The translations under genes and the position numbers were made by a program. This document shows positions 35,978-44,940 of a stretch of DNA of 64,000 nt, in pieces (positions within the stretch are counted from its first letter, which is position 1; the number at the start of each line of letters is the position of its first letter). This stretch comes from an uncultured Chloroflexota bacterium (lineage in GTDB: Bacteria > Chloroflexota > UBA11872 > VXNJ01), in assembly GCA_913043205.1 (NCBI GenBank), contig CAJWLF010000006.1, positions 1-64,000 of the forward strand, read 5' to 3'. The notes below the pieces were generated by a model. It was given only the letters and a program-made list of their open reading frames with translations. It searched no databases and was not told the origin of the DNA.

Positions 35978-36660
35978 GAAGAACGCACCTCATTAAATCG
36001 ATCCGATATCAATTCGAACTTCATTTGAAGCCGAAGTAAAACGAAGAACAAAAACCCAAAAGAACACATCGCGACTAACAGTGTCTGTAACATAGTATCC
36101 GGCAGCCCAGGTGAATCCGGTGCCGCTATAGACGGTAATGGATGTAGTGTGCGCCACCAGTAAACCGAAAGATAATTAACCGGTACTATGATCAATGTCA
36201 CAATACCCATCAACGCAGCCACTCGTCTGCGGCGCCTCACCTCTTCAACATAACCTCTGAGCATGAGATATCCTAGGAACAAAAACCACATAACCAACGT
36301 AGTGGTAAGTCTTGCGTCCCAGGTCCACCAAACACCCCAAATGGCACGCGCCCACATAGATCCTGAAATTAATACAGTTGTCGTAAATATTGTCCCTAGC
36401 AACCCCGCAGACCTGGCCAATCGATCCCAAAACATGTTCATGGATACTAGGTATCCAATCCCACTAATAGCCAGTATTAGAAACGACAAATAAGCAAGTG
36501 CTGCTGTGGGGACATGAACATAAATTACGCGCTGAACGTCACCTTGGACCACATCCGCCGGAGCGAAAATTAATGCCATATACATAGTTGTTATAAGGCC
36601 AACACTGGCCATACCACCAAAAAGGATATCCCTTTTGGTAACCTCATATTTACTCTTCAA
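35974..36660 (-). CDS. ccmC: Haem exporter / haem-handling protein CcmC
   Basis: A 228-residue six-helix membrane protein. The WWD domain is WGVWWTWD at 108-115, and conserved periplasmic histidines are His49 (YVHVP) and His173 (RTLHPLPS). CcmC presents haem to CcmE. Its start overlaps the 3' end of the ccmAB gene by 11 bases, so translation is coupled. The ccmD gene overlaps its stop. Length and motifs are normal. Confidence 0.95.
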   Translation of the reverse strand: MKSKYEVTKRDILFGGMASVGLITTMYMALIFAPADVVQGDVQRVIYVHVPTAALAYLSFLILAISGIGYLVSMNMFWDRLARSAGLLGTIFTTTVLISGSMWARAIWGVWWTWDARLTTTLVMWFLFLGYLMLRGYVEEVRRRRRVAALMGIVTLIIVPVNYLSVYWWRTLHPLPSIAAPDSPGLPDTMLQTLLVAMCSFGFLFFVLLRLQMKFELISDRFNEVRSS

Positions 36661-38047
36661 GAGCCACTCCTATAACTAAGCATGAACAACTAACAATTAT
36701 AGCCGCATACGCAAGTACCAACCCGAGCCATGGCAAACCCGATCCAGCTATGATATCTAGCGATTCTAGAATTCCGGTAGATCCTGCAATAACTACTGGT
36801 AATGTAGCCGGCAAGGAGATTATAGGCGCCAGCAATTCTCTGGCGCGAGCCGGAACTGAAATAGCACTATATAAGGCCGAGATAGATGATAGGGCAATCA
36901 CTCCCGAAACAACAATCCCTAGTACGTTCATCCGAAATAAATCAACATTGAACACTACCGCTGCCATCAAAACCATCATGACCGATACCACTGTCAACAT
37001 AACAACACCGGACAACCATCTGGAAATGTAGAGCATCGCAGAGCTCACCGGAGCGCTACGTAATAGATCAAGTGAGCCTTGATCACTCTCAGCAGAAAAC
37101 CCTCTCACAGCCAATAACGTTGATACAAAAGCAATACTCGCCCATAGCGCGCCCACGGCAACAGATTCGCCTGCAGTTACGGGGCCGGATGTAGCCATAC
37201 TGAACGCAATTATCATCAGCACTCCAAGTATCGCCATAGATGGGACGGCATCTAGAAATTTCCATTCACGACGAAACTCACGCATCATCAGCGTTTTAAG
37301 GCTATTTATGGTCGATGGAACTACGGTTTCAGACGTAACCCAGCGGTCAAAATGACCATGAGGCTTAACAGGCATGCAAAGCTGATCGTCCTTGACTGCC
37401 CCGTTTTCCATTGAAATGACTCTGTCTGCAAGGGGCTTAATGTCATCAATACCGTGAGTCGCAATAACCACAGTGGTCGTGGAGGGACGGGAATTGAGAA
37501 TGTCCTGAAACAACAATCTGGAATCGTCGTCTAGTGCATTAAAGGGTTCGTCCAACAACATCAGTTGTGGCCTGGTTACTATAGCTCGAACTAGCTCAAG
37601 TTTTTGCTGCATACCGCGAGACAAACTACGTGTGACGTCGTTACGCCGACGCCATAATCCACATGCCTGCAACAAAACCTTGACCTCTACTTTATCCAAC
37701 CTAACACCAAACAGGAGTACAGCTAGTTGAAGATTTTCAAGAATACTGAGTGCTGGGAGGGACGAAGGACTATGCCCAACATACGCAATGCCTGGCCGGG
37801 TAGACGGATCCTCCAGTTTCATTTCATTCCCGTAAAGCTCGATACGTCCTTGATCAGGTCTAATAAGACCGCATACCAATCTCAGCAGTGTTGTTTTACC
37901 CGCACCGTTTGGCCCGGCCACAATTGTTAATGAACCCTGGGGTATATCTAAAGTAACGTCATTCAAAACCAAGGAGTAGCCACGTCTGCGATAAACATTG
38001 CGAATCGATACGGTAGAATTATCGTCCAATTTTCTTACCAATTCCAT
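36650..38047 (-). CDS. ccmAB: Fused haem-release ABC ATPase CcmA and permease CcmB
   Basis: A 465-residue single polypeptide that joins two proteins usually separate. Residues 1-210 are CcmA: Walker A GPNGAGKT at 45-52, signature LSRGMQQ at 142-148, Walker B LMLLDE at 162-167, and an H-loop His in ATHG. From about 245 the sequence is CcmB, starting with REFRREWKFLDAVPS and carrying six hydrophobic segments. It includes the characteristic ALWASIAFVSTLLAVRGF and DQGSLDLLRSAPV cytosolic loop. CcmAB uses ATP to release holo-CcmE from CcmC. No stop or frameshift is visible between the halves, so the fusion appears genuine. It lies between ccmE (27 bases) and ccmC. Confidence 0.92.
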   Translation of the reverse strand: MELVRKLDDNSTVSIRNVYRRRGYSLVLNDVTLDIPQGSLTIVAGPNGAGKTTLLRLVCGLIRPDQGRIELYGNEMKLEDPSTRPGIAYVGHSPSSLPALSILENLQLAVLLFGVRLDKVEVKVLLQACGLWRRRNDVTRSLSRGMQQKLELVRAIVTRPQLMLLDEPFNALDDDSRLLFQDILNSRPSTTTVVIATHGIDDIKPLADRVISMENGAVKDDQLCMPVKPHGHFDRWVTSETVVPSTINSLKTLMMREFRREWKFLDAVPSMAILGVLMIIAFSMATSGPVTAGESVAVGALWASIAFVSTLLAVRGFSAESDQGSLDLLRSAPVSSAMLYISRWLSGVVMLTVVSVMMVLMAAVVFNVDLFRMNVLGIVVSGVIALSSISALYSAISVPARARELLAPIISLPATLPVVIAGSTGILESLDIIAGSGLPWLGLVLAYAAIIVSCSCLVIGVALEE

Positions 38048-38074
38048 ACTTGAATATAGAACACCAGCTTCTAG

Positions 38075-38527
38075 TCACTTAGTAAGAGACAGATCATCGA
38101 CGGCCTGAAATTCAGGGCCATGCTGAACGAGCAGATTACTAGCTTGCAACACGCCGGACCGGTCAATCCGGCCTTCCACTATTACCTCTTGGTATTTCTG
38201 CTCATCAGAATATCCAAGCATGTCTGGAGGTGTATCAGCGTAAGAAACCGAAACCTTATCCTCACCATCGGTTAGAACAAATCGAATCCATAAACGTGAG
38301 TTGTCAGTGACAATCGAGTCATCAGCAATCCTGCCCTGCACTCTCACAGATCGACCTTGTAAGCTTTCACCTCGTTCACCAAGTTCGCTCACGGTGAGAT
38401 AGTAAACAGAAGCGGCTCCGGTTGCAGACCAAACTAGATAGCCAGACGCCAACACTATTACCACAATTGCTATTAGCAATCGCGAAGATATTCGGGGTTT
38501 TCGGTATGCAACAGGTGATTCAGTCAA
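38075..38527 (-). CDS. ccmE: Haem chaperone CcmE
   Basis: A 150-residue haem chaperone with an N-terminal anchor (about 16-36) and an OB-fold beta-barrel (GRSVRVQGRI, VSYADTPPDML, EVIVEGRID). The haem-binding site at the C-terminus reads HGPEF (His136 to Phe140). The covalent haem ligand His is present, but the partner residue four positions later is Phe where classical CcmE has Tyr (HxxxY) and some others use CxxxY. It lies 76 bases after the CopD-like gene and leads into the fused ccmAB. The variant is discussed as a separate finding. Confidence 0.93.
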   Translation of the reverse strand: MTESPVAYRKPRISSRLLIAIVVIVLASGYLVWSATGAASVYYLTVSELGERGESLQGRSVRVQGRIADDSIVTDNSRLWIRFVLTDGEDKVSVSYADTPPDMLGYSDEQKYQEVIVEGRIDRSGVLQASNLLVQHGPEFQAVDDLSLTK

Positions 38528-38603
38528 TTAAACATCCCACATACAATGCATTCACTCATATCATCTCGAGGAGTATACGGCCAAAACTGCATCATCTAAA
38601 TCC

Positions 38604-39098
38604 CTAGCTAGCCCTAAAGGTAAGTTCGACAATGCGATGCAACACAGAAGAGATCAAATAGACCATAGACCCGATGACAACAGCAAGCCCCCCTTTGCTA
38701 CGAAACTGCCTCGGTAACAACGATGACATAGCCGTAAGTTTCCATCCAGTAAATAGTTCGCCACGATTCCAGACCAAACCAAAAACAACCCCCGACAATA
38801 GTATTTTCCCCAACAAAACTAGTATGTACTGGGCAGACACATCCGGGTGAGCCAATCTCTGTGCAGTCAGAATAGCTCCCGTTAATAAAAACACACCTAG
38901 GGAACCTGAAAATGCCTTCCCAACATTCGCGTGTACATTTCGATATACATTTTTGTTGCGAAGAAAGGATTCGTCATTTAACCCTGGTTTGACGGCCACT
39001 ATGTAGAGCAGACCACCACCTACCCAAAGTGCGGCTACGAGGGCATGAGCCCAACGTACCAACAGCCCAATACCTTCCCAAAAAGTATATTCAATCAA
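38604..39098 (-). CDS. CopD-like four-helix membrane protein
   Basis: A 164-residue integral membrane protein with four to five hydrophobic segments. The N-terminus LLVRWAHALVAALWVGGGLLY is typical of the CopD/DUF4149/haem-binding urate-oxidase-N-terminal membrane families, in which the first-helix His can be a haem or metal ligand. It overlaps the preceding thioredoxin gene by 8 bases and stands before ccmE. That place suggests a role in haem or copper supply for cytochrome or oxidase assembly, which is inference. The family cannot be fixed more closely by eye. Confidence 0.65.
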   Translation of the reverse strand: MIEYTFWEGIGLLVRWAHALVAALWVGGGLLYIVAVKPGLNDESFLRNKNVYRNVHANVGKAFSGSLGVFLLTGAILTAQRLAHPDVSAQYILVLLGKILLSGVVFGLVWNRGELFTGWKLTAMSSLLPRQFRSKGGLAVVIGSMVYLISSVLHRIVELTFRAS

Positions 39099-39645
39099 TT
39101 GACTCGTCCAACAAAGGAGTAATCATAGACATCAGAGTAGGTGCGTTCAGTGGCCCAACCCAACGCGTCACTATCATCCCATTCTTATCCACTATCACTG
39201 TCTCAGGTATTCCAGCTATACCATATTCGATTCCAATGTTTCCTTGGTCATCAATACCGATAGGAAAAGACAGACCATGGTTCCTTACAAACCCTCGGGC
39301 ATCCGCCTCTTTGTCCCAAAGAGCGACTCCTAGCATAGAAACATTCGACGGCCTATCCTTCCATACTTGCTCAAGTTCAGGAGCCTCTCTCACACAAGGA
39401 CCACACCAAGAAGCCCAAAAATTTACCACAACAACTTTGCCCAATTGGGAAGACAGTTGGTATTCAGTACCATCGAATAACACCATTTTAAAATCTGGCG
39501 CTGGACGTCTTGCAAGCATCTCTTGCTCGACAGCAAAATTAACGGCACCGGAGCTCGAAGTGTTTGTTTGGAGACTCGCGCCAAAGACAGCTAGCAGTGA
39601 TATAGCCGGAACAATTAGCAGGATTGCTAACAGGTGCCTTTTCAT
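39091..39645 (-). CDS. Thioredoxin-fold thiol-disulfide oxidoreductase (CcmG/ResA type)
   Basis: A 184-residue extracytoplasmic thioredoxin with a signal anchor (residues 3-22). The redox site is CGPC at 81-84 in WASWCGPCVREAPE, and a cis-Pro region is present in YGIAGIPETVIVDKNG. In System I this protein (CcmG/DsbE) reduces the apocytochrome CXXCH. ResA and TlpA are close relatives. It is the first gene of the ccm run and diverges from lon over 247 bases. Position and motifs make the cytochrome c assignment likely. Confidence 0.9.
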   Translation of the reverse strand: MKRHLLAILLIVPAISLLAVFGASLQTNTSSSGAVNFAVEQEMLARRPAPDFKMVLFDGTEYQLSSQLGKVVVVNFWASWCGPCVREAPELEQVWKDRPSNVSMLGVALWDKEADARGFVRNHGLSFPIGIDDQGNIGIEYGIAGIPETVIVDKNGMIVTRWVGPLNAPTLMSMITPLLDESID

Positions 39646-39744
39646 AATTTGTCAAATATTGTTAACTTCCCGGACCTTTAGTCGGTAACATGTGGGAAAC
39701 ATAGGCGATCCGTTCATAACTCGCCGCTGGAGGCATTAGGAGCA

Positions 39745-39777
39745 TTTAAAGATAAAACTTTCCTGAGATACTTTAAA
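39745..39777. promoter_or_regulatory. Inverted repeat between the thioredoxin gene and lon
   Basis: TTTAAAG at 39745-39751 and its exact complement CTTTAAA at 39771-39777 flank 19 bases in the divergent region between the ccm run and lon. It could be an operator, but seven-base AT-rich arms can arise by chance. No HAIR or CIRCE element was seen. Confidence 0.25.
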
Positions 39778-39892
39778 CGACGATTCCCTGTACACATGCT
39801 ACAACAAAATTTGGAATGAGTTGGGTAATACCTAATACAGGCCCATCACAAAGAAACCCGCCATCCAGAGGACACACAAAGCGCAAAGTCAA

Positions 39893-42259
39893 ATGACCCA
39901 TATCAACTTAAACGATATAACCAACTTTGAGGAACCAGAGGCCGAGGAATATGACCTCCCGCTGCTACCAATAAGAGCAAATGTTGTATTCCCAGTTCCG
40001 GAAATGCTTACCCCTCTGTTGGTTAACCGAGAAAAATCAGTCGCAGCGATCGAATCAAGCTTGATTAGCACACGTCAATTATTGGTGGTCGCCCAAAGAG
40101 AACCTGATAAAGAGGATATTTCATCAGACGACCTGTTTAGCATAGGCACACTCGCTACGGTCAGCAGAATGCTGAAATTGCCCGACGGTACTACCAGTGT
40201 CTTAGTTGAAGGACTCAGGAGAGTGCGAATCGAAAACATAGTGCAAGAAGCCCCGCACTTTCGAGCGTCCGCACGATCAATCCCTAACGTTGCCGAGACA
40301 AACAACAATGTGGCTGAGCAGCTAGGCGAAGCAGTACTGACCCTATTTAAAAAAGCCACTGAAATGAGTGAACAAATAGAGGATGACGAATATGTGCGGG
40401 CAATGAATGCGAATTCACCTGCTACCCTGTCGGACGTTGTAGCGGCTGCCCTAGAAGTTCCCTTCCTTAAGGCGCAACAATTACTGGAAACCGAACAACC
40501 ATCTGAGCGACTACGACAACTTCACACGATGCTAAGCGAGGAACTTGCGATTTTGGAACGCCAGCAAGACTTACAAGATGAGATCAACAACAAACTAGGC
40601 GAAACTCAACATGACTTAATCCTGACAGAGCAGATGACTGCCATTATCGACGAGATCGGCGACTCAGACACCACGACCCGTGACATCCGGGAATTTTCAG
40701 AGCGGCTTTCAAAAGGTCGTTATCCCAAACACATAGTGGACCGAATCAACAAAGAGCTTGGACGCCTGAATTCGATGCCTCCAGGGTCACCAGAAATAAA
40801 CGTTTTGAGCAACTACGTAGAATGGCTATTGGACCTTCCTTGGAGAAAACGGAGCCGAGAAAGCATTAACATCGATCAAGCGCAAGACGTTCTGAATAGA
40901 AGTCACCATGGGTTGGACGAGGTCAAAGACAGAGTTATGGAATACCTTGCCGTGCGGAAATTATCACGCAAACTTCGTAGCCCGATCTTATGTTTTGTCG
41001 GACCACCAGGCGTAGGAAAAACAAGCCTTGGAAAGGCAATTGCAGACGCAATGAACAGAAAGTTCGTGCGCGTTTCACTTGGTGGGGTTAGAGACGAAGC
41101 GGAAATCCGAGGACACCGGCGCACCTACATCGGGTCAATGCCAGGAAGAATAATTCAGGCGATGCGAGAAGCGTCGACTTCGAATCCAGTTTTCATGCTC
41201 GATGAGATTGACAAATTGGGAGTGGACTTCCGTGGGGACCCGGCAACGGCATTACTCGAAGTCTTAGACCCTGAACAAAACAATGCGTTTTCTGACCACT
41301 ACATTGAAGAATCATTCGACTTGTCCAAAGTGTTGTTCGTCACAACAGCAAATTCGACAAAACGTATGCCCGCAGCGCTAGTTGATCGGATGGAAATAGT
41401 ACAAATACCGGGATACACAGAATCTGAAAAAGCAAATATTGCCAAGCAATTCTTAATACCAGACCAACTGAGGCAGCACGGACTTTCCAGTAACCATTTA
41501 TCGTTCAGCTCTGCAGCCATATCCCACATAATCAGGTGTTACACCAGAGAGGCCGGAGTTCGGGAATTAGAACGACAGTTGGCAAGACTATGCCGCAGAA
41601 GAGCCTTTGCACTCGCCGAAGGAGATGGCCAGTCAAAGAAGATCGGAAAGGGAAGTTTGAGAAAACAGCTTGGCTCAGAGAAGTTTCGTTTTGGCGAGGC
41701 TGAAGAGCAGGACGAGGTGGCCATGGCCATGGGGGTTTTTCAGACAATTCATGGTGGAGAATTGATGCCTGTCGAAGTAACAGTTTCTAAAGGCTCAGGA
41801 CGGCTAACCGTCACCGGGAGGGTGGGCGATGTAATGCAGGAATCTGTACGGGCCGCACAAACTTATTCCAGAGCCAATGCCAAAACACTTGGGATTTCCA
41901 ACCATAATTTCGACAAGCTTGATTTTCATGTACATATTCCAGCCGGAGCGACTCCCAAAGAAGGCGCATCCGCAGGCATAACGATAGCGACTGCATTGGT
42001 TTCTGCATTAACTAACACCCCGGTACGAAAAGACACGACTATGACGGGTGAACTGACTCTGCAAGGGCGTGTACTTAAGACTGAAGGGCTAAAGGACAAG
42101 GTGCTGGCGGCTCACAGAGCGGGCCTAAAACAATTTATACTGCCCAAGGGAAATAAGCGCGACTTAGACACTCTGCCCCAGGATGTGCGCAGCAGCATCA
42201 ACTTTGTCATTGCCACCAAAATGCAAGACGTAGTCCTATCAGCCCTGTCAGGCAACTAA
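39893..42259 (+). CDS. lon: ATP-dependent protease Lon
   Basis: A 788-residue LonA. It has an N-terminal substrate domain (DLPLLPIRANVVFP), a coiled middle region, and an AAA+ module with Walker A GPPGVGKT at 370-377 and Walker B VFMLDEIDK. The C-terminal protease domain has Ser693 (PKEGASAG) and Lys736 (KDKVLAAH), 43 residues apart as in the family. It degrades misfolded and regulatory proteins in the cytosol. The start ATG at 39893 lacks a strong ribosome site. It stands alone between the ccm run and the mre genes, 166 bases before mreB. Confidence 0.97.
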   Translation: MTHINLNDITNFEEPEAEEYDLPLLPIRANVVFPVPEMLTPLLVNREKSVAAIESSLISTRQLLVVAQREPDKEDISSDDLFSIGTLATVSRMLKLPDGTTSVLVEGLRRVRIENIVQEAPHFRASARSIPNVAETNNNVAEQLGEAVLTLFKKATEMSEQIEDDEYVRAMNANSPATLSDVVAAALEVPFLKAQQLLETEQPSERLRQLHTMLSEELAILERQQDLQDEINNKLGETQHDLILTEQMTAIIDEIGDSDTTTRDIREFSERLSKGRYPKHIVDRINKELGRLNSMPPGSPEINVLSNYVEWLLDLPWRKRSRESINIDQAQDVLNRSHHGLDEVKDRVMEYLAVRKLSRKLRSPILCFVGPPGVGKTSLGKAIADAMNRKFVRVSLGGVRDEAEIRGHRRTYIGSMPGRIIQAMREASTSNPVFMLDEIDKLGVDFRGDPATALLEVLDPEQNNAFSDHYIEESFDLSKVLFVTTANSTKRMPAALVDRMEIVQIPGYTESEKANIAKQFLIPDQLRQHGLSSNHLSFSSAAISHIIRCYTREAGVRELERQLARLCRRRAFALAEGDGQSKKIGKGSLRKQLGSEKFRFGEAEEQDEVAMAMGVFQTIHGGELMPVEVTVSKGSGRLTVTGRVGDVMQESVRAAQTYSRANAKTLGISNHNFDKLDFHVHIPAGATPKEGASAGITIATALVSALTNTPVRKDTTMTGELTLQGRVLKTEGLKDKVLAAHRAGLKQFILPKGNKRDLDTLPQDVRSSINFVIATKMQDVVLSALSGN

Positions 42260-42413
42260 TCTTCGGCTATCCTGTAGTCGATAATGAGCATTGGCATAGC
42301 CAGTAGGACATCAATAACGGGGTACAGATTTAGGTCCATGGGGCTATGCTGTAACGGCGATCAATGGTGTGCTCTTATGCCCTTAATCGCATTAATGCGA
42401 AAAATGTTGGATT

Positions 42414-42417
42414 GGAG
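42414..42417 (+). promoter_or_regulatory. Ribosome binding site favouring the upstream mreB start
   Basis: GGAG lies eight bases before the ATG at 42426. The other in-frame ATG (42450), which would begin MGIFSKD as in many MreB proteins, has no such site. Confidence 0.5.
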
Positions 42418-42425
42418 TTGTCTAG

Positions 42426-43481
42426 ATGTTCAGACCTTTAAATTTGATAATGGGCATATTCTCCAAGGATTTGGGTATCGACCTAGGCACAGCTAATACG
42501 TTGGTGTACGTAAGAGACCGTGGAGTAGTGCTATCAGAACCATCAGTCGTCGCTACAGACACTCGAACCTCAAGAGTACTAGCAGTAGGAAAGGCAGCAA
42601 AAAATATGGTCGGTAGAACGCCAACAAATATTGTCGCAGCTCGTCCTCTGCTAGGAGGGGTAATCGCCGATTTCGAGACCGTCGAGATCATGTTGAGATA
42701 TTTTATTGGAAGGGTCCATGAAGAATCGCCGTTCCTGCCTCGGCCTCGAATCATCGTAGGCATTCCTTCCGGCGTTACAGAGGTTGAAAAGCGGGCAGTC
42801 CACGAAGCCTCAATACAGGCTGGAGCTCGAGAAGCGTACCTTATTGAAGAACCTATGGCCGCAGCAATAGGAGCTGGCCAACCAATTCAGAATGCCTCTG
42901 GAAACATGATCGTCGACATCGGAGGAGGAACGACTGAGGTCGCAGTTATATCATTGGGAGGGGTGGTAGTTAGCAACTCTATTAGGATAGCCGGTGACGC
43001 TTTAGATCAATGCCTTGTAGATTACATTCGTACAGAACACCAAATGCTTATAGGTGAGCGCACCGCTGAAGCTTGCAAATTAGCTATTGGTTCTGCATTC
43101 GACGACATTGAAGACTCTACTACGTTGGTGCGGGGACGAGATTTGAACACGGGATTACCACGTGCATTGGAACTATCCACCGGACAGGTTCGCGAAGCTA
43201 TGTCCGGCACAATTATAGAACTTGTGGACATCGTAAAGCTGGCCTTAGAGTCCACACCTCCCGAACTCCTCGCAGACATAATGGAGGATGGTATATATTT
43301 GGCTGGCGGAGGCGCGTTGTTAAAGGGCTTGGACAAACGCATCGAGACAGATACGGACATCCCAGTAAAGGTCGCTAAGCATCCTCTTGAAGCTGTTGTA
43401 CGGGGAACTGGACATTGCCTTCAAAACCTGAAAGTTTATCGTGAAGTATTCCTTACTGAAGACGGATACCCCAACAATTAG
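42426..43481 (+). CDS. mreB: Rod shape-determining protein MreB
   Basis: A 351-residue bacterial actin. The phosphate-1 motif is GIDLGTANTLVYV, and connecting motifs include DIGGGTTEVAVISLGG. GIYLAGGGALL and EPMAAAIGAG are also visible. MreB filaments organise the elongasome under the membrane. The start at 42426 is preferred on its GGAG site, giving an eight-residue extension (FRPLNLIM) before the usual MGIFSKD. If initiation is at 42450 the protein is 343 residues. It opens the mreB-mreC-mreD-mrdA-rodA operon. Confidence 0.97.
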   Translation: MFRPLNLIMGIFSKDLGIDLGTANTLVYVRDRGVVLSEPSVVATDTRTSRVLAVGKAAKNMVGRTPTNIVAARPLLGGVIADFETVEIMLRYFIGRVHEESPFLPRPRIIVGIPSGVTEVEKRAVHEASIQAGAREAYLIEEPMAAAIGAGQPIQNASGNMIVDIGGGTTEVAVISLGGVVVSNSIRIAGDALDQCLVDYIRTEHQMLIGERTAEACKLAIGSAFDDIEDSTTLVRGRDLNTGLPRALELSTGQVREAMSGTIIELVDIVKLALESTPPELLADIMEDGIYLAGGGALLKGLDKRIETDTDIPVKVAKHPLEAVVRGTGHCLQNLKVYREVFLTEDGYPNN

Positions 43482-43523
43482 AATGTGTGTGGGCCAAGCA
43501 CTAACACAACGTGCCCATCCTGC

Positions 43524-44339
43524 ATGAAAGCTCAACAGTCTTTATTATGGCTGATTGTGCTGTGTGGTATATCAGTATCCCTATCACTACTCCATAACAA
43601 TGGGTCTCTAGAATCCGTGCAGGACACGGCACTTAGAGTACTGTCACCCCTCCAAAACGTGACCTCTGGTATATCTCGTTCAATCGCAGATAGAGTTGAT
43701 GATATATCTAGCTTCTCGCAACTACGTTCCACTAACAAATCTTTGATTCGGGAAAACAACATACTGCTCGCCGAAGTGGCTCGACTTAGGATGACTGATC
43801 GAGAGAACGCTTCGCTGCGGCAAGCTGTGGGTTATATGGATCAGCATCCTGAACTAGAATTAACAATTGCCAAGATCATTGGCCGGGACAGCTCCAATCT
43901 GTTGGATTCTATGTTAGTGGACAGAGGGAGACAAGACGGAATTGCACCAGGAATGCCCGTAGTCGCCAACGGAGGGCTGATTGGTCGAGTAATTTCAAGT
44001 TCTACGAAGACATCAAGAATCCTTCCTATTACTAGCCCTCAAAGCTCCGTCAACGTCATCGTCCAGGGAGAACATAGCGATGCTGACGGCACTGTAACAG
44101 GAAGCAAAGAAGAACTACTGAAAATGTCGAAAGTCGTTGATTCAGACGCCCTAAATACTGGATTGTTCGTCATCACGTCCGGTCACGGAGGAGGGTTCCC
44201 TAGAGGCATCCTAGTTGGCCAGGTTGTAACCATTACATCAAGTTCATCAGCAATCATGACTGAGGCAGACGTACGTGCATTTGTCAGGCACGAAGATGTT
44301 AATACAGTACAAATAATCACTTCTTTCGGTAAGGGATAG
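43524..44339 (+). CDS. mreC: Rod shape-determining protein MreC
   Basis: A 271-residue elongasome protein with an N-terminal anchor (LLWLIVLCGISVSLSLL), then a coiled coil (about 55-90) and two beta-barrel domains carrying MLVDRGRQDGIAPGMPVV and VLPITSPQSSVNV-like segments. The frame extends to a GTG at 43485. The extra 13 residues are Cys/Thr/Pro-rich and unlike any MreC, so the ATG at 43524 immediately before the anchor is chosen. MreC links MreB to PBP2. It is three bases upstream of mreD. Confidence 0.93.
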   Translation: MKAQQSLLWLIVLCGISVSLSLLHNNGSLESVQDTALRVLSPLQNVTSGISRSIADRVDDISSFSQLRSTNKSLIRENNILLAEVARLRMTDRENASLRQAVGYMDQHPELELTIAKIIGRDSSNLLDSMLVDRGRQDGIAPGMPVVANGGLIGRVISSSTKTSRILPITSPQSSVNVIVQGEHSDADGTVTGSKEELLKMSKVVDSDALNTGLFVITSGHGGGFPRGILVGQVVTITSSSSAIMTEADVRAFVRHEDVNTVQIITSFGKG

Positions 44340-44342
44340 TCA

Positions 44343-44912
44343 ATGAACGACTATCCCATCTATGCATATCGAACTATCTCCGATAGCAAGAAGATTAAGG
44401 TAACGACTTATGGCTTATTGATCGTTTTGGCTGCCCTTTTTCAAGCATCCTCCCCTCCTTTTTTTACCATTAAGGGAACATCCCCGGATTTCGTAATCAT
44501 TTTGCTGATCTTATCTTCAACAATACTACGCCACAGACATGCATTAGCCTGGAGCTTCGGAGCAGGCTTGTTACTAGACCTACTAAGTAGTGGGCCTATC
44601 GGCATAAGCGCCCTCGCACTAACATTTGCTACATATGTATCTTCTGTGGGTGGAGTTGGTCTTTTTAGAACGACCTATGCCTGGTCAATAGGAACCGTAG
44701 CGATATGTACCCTGGTATATTACTTGATTACAATATCCTTTCTAACGGTCCACGGAGTTTCAATAGATTGGGCAACCACCATAATCAGAATTATCCCTTC
44801 CACAACAATATACAACTCCGTAATCGCCGCATTGCTCTACGGCCCCATCCGTAGGATTGCGCAGACAACGAACCGTAACCGATATTATAGTTACGGCCAG
44901 CCACATGAATAA
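44343..44912 (+). CDS. mreD: Rod shape-determining protein MreD
   Basis: A 189-residue polytopic membrane protein with about five helices. It has the MreD-type pattern of a folded-back hydrophobic core (SPDFVIILLILSSTIL and FGAGLLLDLLSSGPIG). MreD is weakly conserved, so the identification relies on topology and on its place three bases after mreC and before mrdA. Confidence 0.9.
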   Translation: MNDYPIYAYRTISDSKKIKVTTYGLLIVLAALFQASSPPFFTIKGTSPDFVIILLILSSTILRHRHALAWSFGAGLLLDLLSSGPIGISALALTFATYVSSVGGVGLFRTTYAWSIGTVAICTLVYYLITISFLTVHGVSIDWATTIIRIIPSTTIYNSVIAALLYGPIRRIAQTTNRNRYYSYGQPHE

Positions 44913-44940
44913 CCCAAACACTGTTGCCGATATGTGATAT

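Noticed and set aside
42260-42320. Inverted GGCTAT...ATAGCC after lon as a terminator
   Set aside because: The stem is six bases with a loop of over 20 and no T run follows.
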